Shown one piece after another: positions 53,694-63,012 of a DNA stretch of 64,000 bases. Under the pieces are notes generated by a model. That model made no database searches. It worked only from the letters and a program-made list of their open reading frames with translations, and was not told the origin of the DNA. The stretch comes from Bacteroidota bacterium. Its GTDB lineage: Bacteria > Bacteroidota > Bacteroidia > NS11-12g > UBA9320. Within the stretch, counting starts at the first letter, position 1. Every line of letters starts with the position of its first letter. The translations under genes and the position numbers were made by a program. Location of the stretch: positions 372,001 to 436,000 of the forward strand of contig NVWV01000001.1 in NCBI GenBank assembly GCA_002746305.1. The letters are read 5' to 3'.

Positions 53694-53980
53694 TCATAGA
53701 CGATAAGAAAGTAGAAGACTTGGCACATTTAGCCAGATTAGAGTTTAGTGACAACCAAAAGCAATCCATTAAATCTGATTTAGTTAGAATTATTGAATTT
53801 TGTGATAAACTAAATGAAGTGAATACAGAAGGTGTTGAACCATTGATTTATCTAAGTGACCAAAAAAATATTTTAAGACAAGACATTTCAAAACCGGGGT
53901 TATCTAAATTAGAGGTTTTGAAAAATGCACCTTCCGCAGATTCTGATTATTTCAAAGTACCAAAAGTAATAACCAAGTAA
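53690..53980 (+). CDS. gatC: Asp-tRNA(Asn)/Glu-tRNA(Gln) amidotransferase subunit C
   Basis: A 96-residue Gat[21 protein letters not shown] and [17 protein letters not shown] (standing for the usual V-x-P-x-x-x-P region) and the C-terminal FKVPKVI are conserved. It stabilises GatA in the tRNA-dependent amidotransferase. gatA and gatB are not in this window. Confidence 0.93.
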   Translation: MIIDDKKVEDLAHLARLEFSDNQKQSIKSDLVRIIEFCDKLNEVNTEGVEPLIYLSDQKNILRQDISKPGLSKLEVLKNAPSADSDYFKVPKVITK

Positions 53981-54669
53981 TGGCACTGATAGATTTAAAA
54001 GAGATATACAAGATCTATCAAATGGGATCTACTCAAATCCATGCTTTAGATGGTTTAGATTGTAGTATAGATAAAGGAGAGTATGTTGCTCTAATGGGAC
54101 CTTCAGGATCAGGTAAATCGACTTTAATGAATGTTATAGGTTGCTTAGATTCACCAACAAGTGGTACTTATCTGTTAAATAGCATCGATGTTAGTAAAAT
54201 GACCGATGATGAACTTGCTTCAGTAAGAAATATAGAAATCGGTTTTGTGTTTCAATCTTTCAATTTATTGCCTAGAACCTCAGCTTTAGAAAATGTAGCA
54301 TTACCATTAGTATACGCTGGAGTTTCCAAAAAGGAAAGGTTGGAAAGAGCTCAAATAGTCTTAGAGAAAGTCGGATTAGGGGATAGAGGAAACCATAAGC
54401 CTAATGAACTTAGTGGTGGACAACGTCAACGAGTAGCAATTGCTCGAGCCTTGATTAATAATCCATCAATTGTTTTGGCAGATGAACCAACAGGGAATTT
54501 AGATAGCAAAAGTAGTATAGAGATTATGGGACTTTTTGATGAAATACATTCTGAAGGAAATACTGTTGTAATGGTTACCCATGAAGAGGATATTGCTAAG
54601 TATGCGAAAAGGACCATTAGGATGATAGACGGAAAATTGGCTTCTCAACATTCGGTTGTACAATCGTAA
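53980..54669 (+). CDS. ABC transporter ATP-binding protein, LolD/MacB-type
   Basis: A 229-residue ATPase. Walker [10 protein letters not shown] (about 39-47), signature LSGGQRQR (about 143), Walker [14 protein letters not shown] and H-loop VTHE are intact; [20 protein letters not shown] is typical of the LolD/MacB/FtsE group. Its membrane partner is not encoded nearby. It shares one base with the gatC stop. Confidence 0.92.
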   Translation: MALIDLKEIYKIYQMGSTQIHALDGLDCSIDKGEYVALMGPSGSGKSTLMNVIGCLDSPTSGTYLLNSIDVSKMTDDELASVRNIEIGFVFQSFNLLPRTSALENVALPLVYAGVSKKERLERAQIVLEKVGLGDRGNHKPNELSGGQRQRVAIARALINNPSIVLADEPTGNLDSKSSIEIMGLFDEIHSEGNTVVMVTHEEDIAKYAKRTIRMIDGKLASQHSVVQS

Positions 54670-54684
54670 AAAAAACTTGCTGAA

Positions 54685-55215
54685 ATGAAGATTTATACCA
54701 AGACAGGAGATAAAGGAGAGACTTCCCTAGTTGGAGGAACAAGGGTAAGTAAGGCAAGTGAAAAAATAGAAGCTTATGGAACTGTCGATGAATTAAATTC
54801 AGCAATTGGTGTATTGGCAGCTTCAAGTAGTGAATACGCTGATTTTTTAAAAAGCATACAACATAAGTTATTTAACTTAGGAAGTATACTGGCTTCAGAA
54901 AAGAACTTAGATTTTGAATTACCTGAAGTGAGTCAACCGGATATAGTGATTCTTGAAAAGGAAATTGACCGGATTTCAAAGATTTTACCTCGACTCAAAA
55001 ACTTCATTCTTCCTGGAGGGTCAGTGTTGAGTGCAAATACTCATGTGGCTAGATGTATTTGCAGAAGGGCTGAACGACGTGTTGTAGGTTTGAGAGAAGA
55101 GTCCTATGAAATATTAGTTCAATACTTAAATAGACTAAGTGATTACCTTTTTATTCTAAGCAGAGAGTTTCTCAGAATTGAAGGAAAAAATGAAGTGATT
55201 TGGCAAAAAGACTAA
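54685..55215 (+). CDS. cob(I)alamin adenosyltransferase, PduO-type
   Basis: A 176-residue enzyme. KIYTKTGDKGETSLVGG at the N-terminus is the ATP-binding signature of PduO-type adenosyltransferases, and VARCICRRAERRVVGL with YLNRLSDYLFILSRE close the four-helix bundle. It makes adenosylcobalamin, so a B12-dependent enzyme such as methylmalonyl-CoA mutase is expected elsewhere. Convergent with the TPR gene, 2 bp apart. Confidence 0.94.
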   Translation: MKIYTKTGDKGETSLVGGTRVSKASEKIEAYGTVDELNSAIGVLAASSSEYADFLKSIQHKLFNLGSILASEKNLDFELPEVSQPDIVILEKEIDRISKILPRLKNFILPGGSVLSANTHVARCICRRAERRVVGLREESYEILVQYLNRLSDYLFILSREFLRIEGKNEVIWQKD

Positions 55216-55217
55216 AA

Positions 55218-55928
55218 CTACTGCCTCTGACTCATCATCATTTTTTCAATTTCCATTAGAACGTATCGAGACATTTCAAATTCATTATATTCTTTGATAC
55301 TTTCTTGAAGGTAAGAAATTGCAGTATTAATATCTTGGCGTTTCTCAAGAGCATTGTTCCCAATTAAAAAGTAAGTTGCCGCTTTCATAGGTACCATTTG
55401 TTTAAGTCCAGTGACTGGTCCTGGCATAGGAACTACTGTACGTGCTACTAAAGAGTCATTCTCAACCCTTTCGAGAATATTTTTGGCCAAACTATCAAAC
55501 ATCACTTGATTGCCTACTTCGTACTGAATTACTAGTTGTTGATATAGATACTTATAATCATTTGTTTCTGCAAGCAAGTTTTTAATAAACTTTTCGGCTT
55601 TTTCAGTCTCTCCTAGTTGCTGATAGGCTACAGCCATATTTTCTTTAAGCTTAATATCAGACTTCCCAGAGTTATAAACTTTTTCAGCGTACTTGATTCC
55701 TGCTTCGAAATTTCCTGAACTCATGTATATCCTAGATAGTGAATCTTGATATACAGTGTTTGTTGAATCCAGTAATAACAATTGGTTCAAAGCAACTTTT
55801 GTCGTTGCTGCGTCACTATTTGAAAGTCCTTGTTGATATAAATTCTGTGCGTTTTCTAGTTGAAGTTCCTTGTTGTTACAGGCCACAAACCCTAAACTAA
55901 TTGTCAATAATACGATGAATTTTTTCAT
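55218..55928 (-). CDS. TPR-repeat lipoprotein
   Basis: A 236-residue protein with a lipoprotein signal (VLLTISLGFVAC, Cys17) and TPR-like helix pairs: YMSSGNFEAGIKYAEKVYNS, AVAYQQLGETEKAEKFIKNL and YFLIGNNALEKRQDINTAIS. Probably periplasmic and involved in protein contacts; function unknown. It is divergent from the large secreted PKD protein. Confidence 0.8.
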   Translation of the reverse strand: MKKFIVLLTISLGFVACNNKELQLENAQNLYQQGLSNSDAATTKVALNQLLLLDSTNTVYQDSLSRIYMSSGNFEAGIKYAEKVYNSGKSDIKLKENMAVAYQQLGETEKAEKFIKNLLAETNDYKYLYQQLVIQYEVGNQVMFDSLAKNILERVENDSLVARTVVPMPGPVTGLKQMVPMKAATYFLIGNNALEKRQDINTAISYLQESIKEYNEFEMSRYVLMEIEKMMMSQRQ

Positions 55929-55940
55929 GAAATATGGCGG

Positions 55941-55948
55941 CGAAAATA
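55941..55948 (-). promoter_or_regulatory. -7 element (TATTTTCG) upstream of the TPR lipoprotein gene
   Basis: The minus strand reads TATTTTCG followed by CCGCC, 12 bp before the ATG at 55928. It departs from TAnnTTTG by one base, like the element before dapD. Confidence 0.3.
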
Positions 55949-55958
55949 TGAATATTTC

Positions 55959-55987
55959 TTTGACCTCAGATATTTATTATATATTTG
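55959..55987 (+). promoter_or_regulatory. promoter of the PKD-repeat protein gene
   Basis: TTTG at 55959-55962 and TATATTTG at 55980-55987, 17 bp apart, match the Bacteroidota -33/-7 consensus. The ATG follows 28 bp later, after a run of TAC triplets. Confidence 0.55.
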
Positions 55988-56015
55988 CATTCTAACTACT
56001 TACTACTACTACTGC

Positions 56016-59000
56016 ATGAAAAAATTACAATACCTCGTATTTTTGTGTTTTCTGACCACTCAGGCATATTCACAATGCCCTGATTTTCAAATTGTTGCGA
56101 ACAAATCTAGTGTTTGTGCTCCAGAGATAATCAGGTTTGAAGTTCTAAATTCTGTTGCCGGATCTGCTTATGAGTGGAACGTTGGAAACGGAGTTGTTTT
56201 TGGTGCTGATACACTTTTCAGCTTTTATACCAGTCCATTAACTATAAATGCTACAGTTACAATTACACTTCCTGGAGGAGCAGTTTGTAATGTATCAAAT
56301 AATGCAATTGCAGTAGTAAATGCAATTCCCATTCCTAATTTTACCGCAACAAAATCTGTTTTATGTGATGGAGCGGATTCTATTACTTTATCGGATGTTA
56401 CACCCAATTCTGTTAGCAGAAGTTGGATAGTAGATGGAAGTAATTATAGCAATACAGGAAATGTTATAGGTCATAAGTTTGTTACCTTAGGATCAAAGAA
56501 GATTTCTCTTGTCGTTACAGATGACAAGGGTTGTAAAGGTGTTAAGGATTTCGTTGATACCATTCAAATTTATTCGAAACCTGAATTTACTTTTGGAACA
56601 AGCGTTAATAGCGGTTGTATACCACAAACTACAAGCTATATTTTATTAAACGATCCTAGTGTTGGCTCTTTTACTAAAAAGTATTACTGGGATTTCCCAG
56701 GGTCAAATAATAGTATAGATAGTGGGAAAACACCAGAAGATGTTATTTATAATAGTATAGGTAATTATGACGCTACACTAACTGTGAGAGTAAGCAATGG
56801 TTGTGATTATTTATATACTAATACTAATTCTATTCAATTGGGTGAAACCGTTGATTTAGGTTTATCAGCTTCTTCTTCTTCTCTCTGTCTAGGTGAAACA
56901 ATTTCATTTTCTCAAACTCCAAATCCTCATTTAGGGACTTTGGCATGGACATTTAATGGAGTTGAAACAACTGTTTTAAGTGCAGATAATACATCTGCTC
57001 AGGTTCAGTGTAGTAGCATCGGAGATTTGGACGTAACCTTGGTAAATGACCACAATGGTTGTATATCCACTAAAACCTTCAATCAGATAGTCACTATTAA
57101 TGGAATTAAAGCAAACTTTTTTTCTTCTGATAATTACCATTGTGCGGTGCCACATACAGTTCATCTAATGAATAATACTGATAGTATGGATGCAACTATT
57201 GTGAACTTTAAATGGAGAATCTTGGATGGTAATACTGAAGTTAATACTTCGACACTGGAAAATTCAATTTTTACTTTTAATACACTACCGGCAACATATA
57301 CAGCACAATTAATTGTAGTAGGGAACCATGGATGCACGGACACTATGACGAGAACTAACTTTATATATCAGGATTCTTTAATTGCTAACTTTACGGTTAA
57401 TCCATCGAAAGTGTGTGAAGATCAGGTGTTTACAATGAATAATGCTACTAAGCCCAGTACTTATATGGTGCCAGATGAGTTTTTGTGGTACTTTTATGAG
57501 AAGGATGGGACTACGATAGCAGATTCCTCAGATTTAAGACAACCGTCATTTTCTTATTCAGATACAGGTTACTACAACATACAAGTAATCGGTTATAACT
57601 CTATTGGCTGTAGAGATACTTTACTCTTAGATAGTGCTCTAGAGGTAATACAACCGAACTTAAATTATACGATATCTAACCCCATTATTTGTAAAGGAGA
57701 ATTTTTCCAATTAGAAGGATTAAGTACTCCCTCTGATGTATCCTTTACATACACCTGGAGGTTTGAAAATAAAAACAGCTCTGATTTTTATTCGGTAGTT
57801 GGTCAAAACACCCAAATTTCACCTTCTGTTTTAGGTGAGTATAAGGCTATTTCTCAACATGACATTGCAGGAGCTTGTATTCAGAGTGATACAATTGATG
57901 TTTACATCAATGGACTTGTAGCTTCAATTAATTTAGATACATCCAATGGTTGTGCTCCTTTATTAGTTAACCCAACAGTTGATATTACCAAGGATTTTTA
58001 TGAGGGACAATCGGCCTCTGGATATACATACCAATGGTCTGTATTGCCCAGTAATGGGGTTCTTTTGTCCGATAGTTTTTCAAGTACTCCTACATTTCAG
58101 TTTTCTGAAGATGGCGATTTTGTTGTTTCAGTTACCATTATAAATTCTGCGGGTTGTAGTTATACCAGTTCTTCAAATACAATTATCACGGGAGTAAGAG
58201 GAGGAGTTCAAATATTGGACAACAAAATTTGTCTTGGAGATTCCCTTTCTGTATTAGATAATAGTTTTAATGGAGTGACTAATGTTACTTGGTCATTGAA
58301 TCCAGACACCTCTTCCTTTACAGTTACTAGTATAAGCTCTAACCTAAGTAAGATTCTATTGGATAAGGTAGGAGTTTATGAGTTAGTACAAATTGTAAGT
58401 AATCAAAATATTTGTTATGATACGACATATACTTCATTCGAAATAATTGATGTAAAAGCTGATTTTATTGCTGTAGATTCATTCTTACAATGTGCCCCTG
58501 TATTTGCAGAGTTCGAAAGTAAAAGTAGTAATGCTGATACTCTTATTTGGGATTTTGGAACAGGTGATATATTTAAAACGACTAGCTCCTCAGCAGGAAT
58601 TATTTACAATAAGAATAGTGGATGGAGCGATGGTTATGACATTAGTCTAGTTGCTAAAAATATAGAAGGATGTACCGACACAGCATTTAAGTATGATTAC
58701 GTTGTAGTTGCAGGTCCTAAACCTGAATTTGAAATGATCAATTTTAGTGGCTGCGAACCCTTGAATGTCACTTTTGTAGATAGGAGTAAGGACGAAAGTT
58801 ATTTCTTTATGAATTATAATGATGGGTCATTACTAGATAGCACAAAAAATGGTGATATAATTAATGTACATACCTATACTATCAAATCTTTTACTGCTCT
58901 TAGACAAACTGTAATGCCATCTATAATAGTGTATGACTCTCTTGGTTGTGCTTCTGTTTTTGAACCCAATGATTCAATTGTTATTTTAAGAAGTCCATCG

Positions 59001-60854
59001 ATTGATGCATACTTTGCTAATGGTACACAGTTATGTACTCCATTTAATATTGTTTTTGAAGATAGTGGTACATTCACAAATACTAGACAATGGTCAATGG
59101 ATGGGGTAGATTTAAGCAGTCAATTAGGAGATAGTGTAGTAAAAGTAGATGGAGGTAACTATAATCTGAGACTGATTTCTGAAAATAGCAATAGTTGTAC
59201 AGATACGTTGGAGCAAGAATTTATAGTATTTGAAAAGCCCATTGTAAGCCTTACAATTGATGATACTATCTGCATTAATAATTTAGCGAATTTTGTAGGA
59301 AAACTTACTAGTTCAGTGCCTGTTGATAATTTTGAATGGACTTTTGGAGAGGCGTCAAATCCAGCAAATACCAATACAACAAGTTTATCGCCAGGGTTTA
59401 CGTATACATCTGCGGGTTTAAAAGAAATAAAATTAATTGGAGGATTAACCAATGGGTGTAGTGATAGTGTTATACAAACAGTTGTCATTACAGATGCTTC
59501 AGATATAGATAATCCGCTGATTAAGTATGTTACCTTTAAAGATAACTACACTATAGAAATAAATTATGAAAAATCTACTACTTCTAAATTTAGTAAGTAT
59601 TTGATTGCAAGTGTAAATGGACTTCAAGAAGTAACTGACATTGATCAAACGTCAATAGAACTAATGTTTTCAGAAGTACCTGCAATTACAAATTGTTATA
59701 CCCTTCAGGTTAGTGATTATTGCGACTTATTGGGATTGAATAGCGAGTCTCATTGTTTTATTTTACTAGATGTTACTAGCAATGTGTCTTATGAGAATGA
59801 GCTATCTTGGACTCCGTATCTTGGATGGACTGAAGTAAGTGACTATACTATTTTCAGAAAGGATGAAAATGATGTGTTTGTGAAAATTGCTTCAGTGGCA
59901 GGAGATGTATATAGCTTTATTGATCAAGGACTGTGCGATAATGCATACGAATATTTTGTACAAGCGTCTCACCCTGTAGAATCATGGTTATCAAATAGTC
60001 ATTCTGTTGTTCAAAGGCCAATTTATATTAGAAACCCATTGTCAAGTTCAATTAAGAATGTAACAGTATCCAATGAAAACGAGATTTCGATCGCTTGGGA
60101 TCAAAGTTCATTTAGCGAGTTTAGTAACTACAAATTGTTAAAGTACGAGTCATCTTTTGATAATCTCATTTCAGAGATGGATGTTACTTCGGAATATTTC
60201 TACGATACAGATGTTTTAACGAATGAACATTCTTATATCTATCAAGTGGTCGAAGAGGATCGATGTGGTTATGTAAACATACCAGAACGTGAAGGTAAAT
60301 CTATTCTACTTAGAGGTTTTTACTTTAGAAATAGCAGTAGATTAAAATGGACTGAGTATCAAAATTGGGCTTCAGGAATTAAAGAGCACAAAGTAGAAGT
60401 TGATAACAATGGTACATTTAAAGGAATTGGAGGAACAAACTCAAATGATAGAGAGTTTAGAGATAATCAGTATCGTAGAGAAATCATTGGAGAGTATTGC
60501 TATCGAGTATTTGCTTTAAGTAATTCAGGAGATACTAGTTATTCAAATATTGTATGTATTAGTAGTGACCCTATTGTGATAATGCCTACTGGATTTACTC
60601 CCAATGATGATAATTTAAACGATGTTTTCAGACCAGTATCGCAATTTATACTAGAAGATATGGACAGATATAGTTTCACTATTTACAATAGATGGGGTGA
60701 AAAGGTATTTGATACAAAAGATGCATCATTAGGATGGGATGGGATGTACAAGGGGCAAAAAGCACAGCAGGGGACTTACATGTATACCATTATGGCTTCC
60801 GGTATTAAAAAGCAAAAAATATTTTTAGATGGGTCTGTGACCTTATTAAGATAA
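56016..60854 (+). CDS. giant secreted PKD-repeat protein with T9SS type B sorting domain
   Basis: A 1612-residue surface or secreted protein. Signal peptide 1-19 (ending QAYS), then a long series of PKD/immunoglobulin-like repeats of about 85-95 residues to about 1180, each with paired cysteines and phrases such as GNYDATLTVRVSNGCDY, TFSYSDTGYYNIQV and ADTLIWDFGTG. FN3-like domains follow (about 1190-1510), and a C-terminal gliding-motility-associated (CHU_C) domain from 1523 with MPTGFTPNDDNLNDVF and YNRWGEKVF. That domain targets it to the type IX secretion system. Likely an adhesin. Confidence 0.93.
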   Translation: MKKLQYLVFLCFLTTQAYSQCPDFQIVANKSSVCAPEIIRFEVLNSVAGSAYEWNVGNGVVFGADTLFSFYTSPLTINATVTITLPGGAVCNVSNNAIAVVNAIPIPNFTATKSVLCDGADSITLSDVTPNSVSRSWIVDGSNYSNTGNVIGHKFVTLGSKKISLVVTDDKGCKGVKDFVDTIQIYSKPEFTFGTSVNSGCIPQTTSYILLNDPSVGSFTKKYYWDFPGSNNSIDSGKTPEDVIYNSIGNYDATLTVRVSNGCDYLYTNTNSIQLGETVDLGLSASSSSLCLGETISFSQTPNPHLGTLAWTFNGVETTVLSADNTSAQVQCSSIGDLDVTLVNDHNGCISTKTFNQIVTINGIKANFFSSDNYHCAVPHTVHLMNNTDSMDATIVNFKWRILDGNTEVNTSTLENSIFTFNTLPATYTAQLIVVGNHGCTDTMTRTNFIYQDSLIANFTVNPSKVCEDQVFTMNNATKPSTYMVPDEFLWYFYEKDGTTIADSSDLRQPSFSYSDTGYYNIQVIGYNSIGCRDTLLLDSALEVIQPNLNYTISNPIICKGEFFQLEGLSTPSDVSFTYTWRFENKNSSDFYSVVGQNTQISPSVLGEYKAISQHDIAGACIQSDTIDVYINGLVASINLDTSNGCAPLLVNPTVDITKDFYEGQSASGYTYQWSVLPSNGVLLSDSFSSTPTFQFSEDGDFVVSVTIINSAGCSYTSSSNTIITGVRGGVQILDNKICLGDSLSVLDNSFNGVTNVTWSLNPDTSSFTVTSISSNLSKILLDKVGVYELVQIVSNQNICYDTTYTSFEIIDVKADFIAVDSFLQCAPVFAEFESKSSNADTLIWDFGTGDIFKTTSSSAGIIYNKNSGWSDGYDISLVAKNIEGCTDTAFKYDYVVVAGPKPEFEMINFSGCEPLNVTFVDRSKDESYFFMNYNDGSLLDSTKNGDIINVHTYTIKSFTALRQTVMPSIIVYDSLGCASVFEPNDSIVILRSPSIDAYFANGTQLCTPFNIVFEDSGTFTNTRQWSMDGVDLSSQLGDSVVKVDGGNYNLRLISENSNSCTDTLEQEFIVFEKPIVSLTIDDTICINNLANFVGKLTSSVPVDNFEWTFGEASNPANTNTTSLSPGFTYTSAGLKEIKLIGGLTNGCSDSVIQTVVITDASDIDNPLIKYVTFKDNYTIEINYEKSTTSKFSKYLIASVNGLQEVTDIDQTSIELMFSEVPAITNCYTLQVSDYCDLLGLNSESHCFILLDVTSNVSYENELSWTPYLGWTEVSDYTIFRKDENDVFVKIASVAGDVYSFIDQGLCDNAYEYFVQASHPVESWLSNSHSVVQRPIYIRNPLSSSIKNVTVSNENEISIAWDQSSFSEFSNYKLLKYESSFDNLISEMDVTSEYFYDTDVLTNEHSYIYQVVEEDRCGYVNIPEREGKSILLRGFYFRNSSRLKWTEYQNWASGIKEHKVEVDNNGTFKGIGGTNSNDREFRDNQYRREIIGEYCYRVFALSNSGDTSYSNIVCISSDPIVIMPTGFTPNDDNLNDVFRPVSQFILEDMDRYSFTIYNRWGEKVFDTKDASLGWDGMYKGQKAQQGTYMYTIMASGIKKQKIFLDGSVTLLR

Positions 60855-60890
60855 TCTTTCTTAACAGAAAGAGGGCAGTAATGGTTAAAT

Positions 60891-60925
60891 GGGTCGTCAA
60901 TGTTTTTTGGCGACCTCTTTTTTTT
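60891..60925 (+). terminator. rho-independent terminator of the PKD-protein gene
   Basis: GGTCGTCAA (60892-60900) pairs with TTGGCGACC (60907-60915), one G:U pair, loop TGTTTT, followed by TCTTTTTTTT. It lies 37 bp after the stop and overlaps the ffh promoter. Confidence 0.85.
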
Positions 60926-60935
60926 GGTAAATTTG
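60907..60935 (+). promoter_or_regulatory. ffh promoter, embedded in the preceding terminator
   Basis: TTG at 60907-60909 and TAAATTTG at 60928-60935, 18 bp apart, match the -33/-7 consensus. The -33 falls in the 3' arm of the terminator hairpin. The ffh ATG follows 20 bp after the -7 element. Confidence 0.6.
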
Positions 60936-60955
60936 CAGGTAAATAATCAATACAA

Positions 60956-62278
60956 ATGTTCGAAAATTTATCGTCGAAGTTAGACAAAGCCTTTCAAACT
61001 CTGAAAGGTCAATCAAAACTTACGGAACTTAATATCGCGGAAACAGTAAAAGAGATACGCAGAGCACTGGTGGATGCCGATGTCAGTTATAAAATTGCTA
61101 AGGATTTTACTAATAGAATAAAAGATAAAGCTCTTGGGGGAGATGTTCTTACCAGTGTGTCACCAGGTCAATTAATGACTAAAATTGTCAATGATGAGTT
61201 AGTAGAACTTTTGGGAGGGGAGACTCAACCTATTGACTTAAGTGGAAATCCTTCGGTTATTTTAATTGCAGGATTACAGGGCTCAGGTAAAACTACTTTT
61301 TCAGGGAAGTTGGTCAAGCATCTAAAGTCAAAAGGACGAAATCCTTTATTGGTAGCATGTGATGTTTATCGTCCTGCTGCGATTAATCAAATTAAGGTTT
61401 TAGGTGAGCAAGTTGGGGTTAGCGTTTTTGCAAATGAAGATTTGAAAGACCCTCTGGCAATTGCAAAAGATGCAATAAAGCATGCCAAAGCAAACAACTA
61501 TAACGTAGTTGTTGTAGATACAGCAGGGCGTTTGAGTGTAGATGAGGTTATGATGAATGAGATTGGGAATCTCAAGTCAGCCTTAAATCCTCAGGAAATT
61601 CTGTTTGTGGTAGATGCCATGACTGGACAGGATGCGGTTAATACAGCCAAAGTATTTAATGATAAATTAGATTTTGACGGTGTTGTATTAACAAAATTAG
61701 ATGGAGATACTAAAGGGGGAGCAGCAATTTCAATTAAGGCAATAGTCAACAAGCCAATCAAGTTTGTAAGTACTGGAGAAAAAATGGAAGCTTTGGATGT
61801 ATTTCATCCAGATAGAATGGCGAGCAGAATCTTAGGGATGGGTGATATTGTTTCTTTCGTAGAGAGAGCACAAGACACCTTTGATAAAGATGAAGCAGCT
61901 AAGCTACAAAAGAAAATGCGTAAAAATCAGTTTGATTTTGATGATTTTCTTAAGCAATTGGCACAAATTAAAAAGATGGGTAACATCAAGGATTTAATGG
62001 GTATGATTCCAGGTGTGGGCAAGGCGATAAAGGATGTAGATATTGACGATGATAGTTTTAAGGGAATTGAAGCTATTATACATAGTATGACGTCTGAAGA
62101 AAGACAAAGTCCCCAAATTCTAGATGGAAGTAGAAAACAACGTATTGCAAAAGGGAGTGGAACATCTACAACTGAAGTAAATAAATTGGTAAAACAGTTT
62201 GATGAAATGAAAAAGATGATGAAACAAATGAATAGTAGCAAAGGAACAAGAGCAGGTAAGATGCCTTTTAAAAGATAG
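60956..62278 (+). CDS. ffh: signal recognition particle protein
   Basis: A 440-residue Ffh: N domain (1-90), GTPase domain with GLQGSGKTT (about 105-113), VVVDTAGR, DAMTGQDAV and LTKLDGD, and a Met-rich M domain (about 300-440) with KKMGNIKDLMGMIPG and QRIAKGSGTS, ending in a Lys/Met tail. It brings ribosomes with membrane proteins to the FtsY receptor. No SRP RNA gene was seen in the window. Confidence 0.97.
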   Translation: MFENLSSKLDKAFQTLKGQSKLTELNIAETVKEIRRALVDADVSYKIAKDFTNRIKDKALGGDVLTSVSPGQLMTKIVNDELVELLGGETQPIDLSGNPSVILIAGLQGSGKTTFSGKLVKHLKSKGRNPLLVACDVYRPAAINQIKVLGEQVGVSVFANEDLKDPLAIAKDAIKHAKANNYNVVVVDTAGRLSVDEVMMNEIGNLKSALNPQEILFVVDAMTGQDAVNTAKVFNDKLDFDGVVLTKLDGDTKGGAAISIKAIVNKPIKFVSTGEKMEALDVFHPDRMASRILGMGDIVSFVERAQDTFDKDEAAKLQKKMRKNQFDFDDFLKQLAQIKKMGNIKDLMGMIPGVGKAIKDVDIDDDSFKGIEAIIHSMTSEERQSPQILDGSRKQRIAKGSGTSTTEVNKLVKQFDEMKKMMKQMNSSKGTRAGKMPFKR

Positions 62279-62907
62279 TGAAGGAGCTTAGAGTAAATTA
62301 TACCCGGAATCAGTTATTGGAAGGAAGTTTTCCTGATAATCCATTTGACTTGTTTGTTCTTTGGTTTAAAGAAGCAGAAGAGTCTAGTCTTATTAAGGAA
62401 CCTAATGCAATGACTATTTCTACGGTAGATGGAAATAGTGTGGACTCACGGATAGTATTGCTTAAAGATCTCCGCAATGAGGAGTTTGTGTTTTACACCA
62501 ATTATGAGAGTAATAAGGGACTTCAACTAGCGGCTAACCCAAATTGTACATTACTTTTCCCATGGATACATTTAGAAAGGCAAATTATAATTCGAGGAAC
62601 AGCTTCTAAAACTAGTGAGGAGGAGTCTTTAAACTATTTTTTATCTAGACCTGCGTCTAGTCAAATTGGGGCTTGGGCTTCTTCTCAAAGCAAGGATATA
62701 CAGAGCAGAGATGATTTAGAGGACAAGCTTAAATTTTACGAGGAAAAGTTTGATAATCAAGATATTAACAAACCTATTCATTGGGGAGGGTATCAGATAT
62801 CGCCCTTGCAAATAGAGTTTTGGCAAGGGAGACAGAATAGATTACATGACCGTATTTTATTTGAAAAAAAGGATGGTTTATGGTCATATAAAAGACTCCA
62901 ACCTTAA
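62278..62907 (+). CDS. pdxH: pyridoxamine 5'-phosphate oxidase
   Basis: A 209-residue FMN enzyme. SSLIKEPNAMTISTVDGNSV, SRIVLLKDLRNEEFVFYTNY and the C-terminal IEFWQGRQNRLHDRI are the PdxH signature. It makes pyridoxal phosphate, the cofactor of the aminotransferases in this window. GTG start sharing one base with the ffh stop. Confidence 0.95.
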   Translation: MKELRVNYTRNQLLEGSFPDNPFDLFVLWFKEAEESSLIKEPNAMTISTVDGNSVDSRIVLLKDLRNEEFVFYTNYESNKGLQLAANPNCTLLFPWIHLERQIIIRGTASKTSEEESLNYFLSRPASSQIGAWASSQSKDIQSRDDLEDKLKFYEEKFDNQDINKPIHWGGYQISPLQIEFWQGRQNRLHDRILFEKKDGLWSYKRLQP

Positions 62908-62950
62908 ATTTGGGTTATAGTACTTTGTATTACTTATCTCATTTTTAAGT

Positions 62951-62985
62951 AAAACCGTTGATAAATCTAACAAACGGTGGTTTTC
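62951..62985 (+). terminator. possible terminator after pdxH
   Basis: AAAACCGTT (62951-62959) and AACGGT (62973-62978) form an imperfect stem with a 13-base loop, followed by GG and TTTT. A weak match to an intrinsic terminator 44 bp after pdxH. Confidence 0.3.
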
Positions 62986-63012
62986 ATTGCTTAAATTCGT
63001 ACAAAATTCAGT

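Noticed and set aside
62921..62940. Promoter-like ACTTTG before the truncated barrel gene
   Set aside because: The bases before it are GT, not TA, so it misses the -7 consensus.
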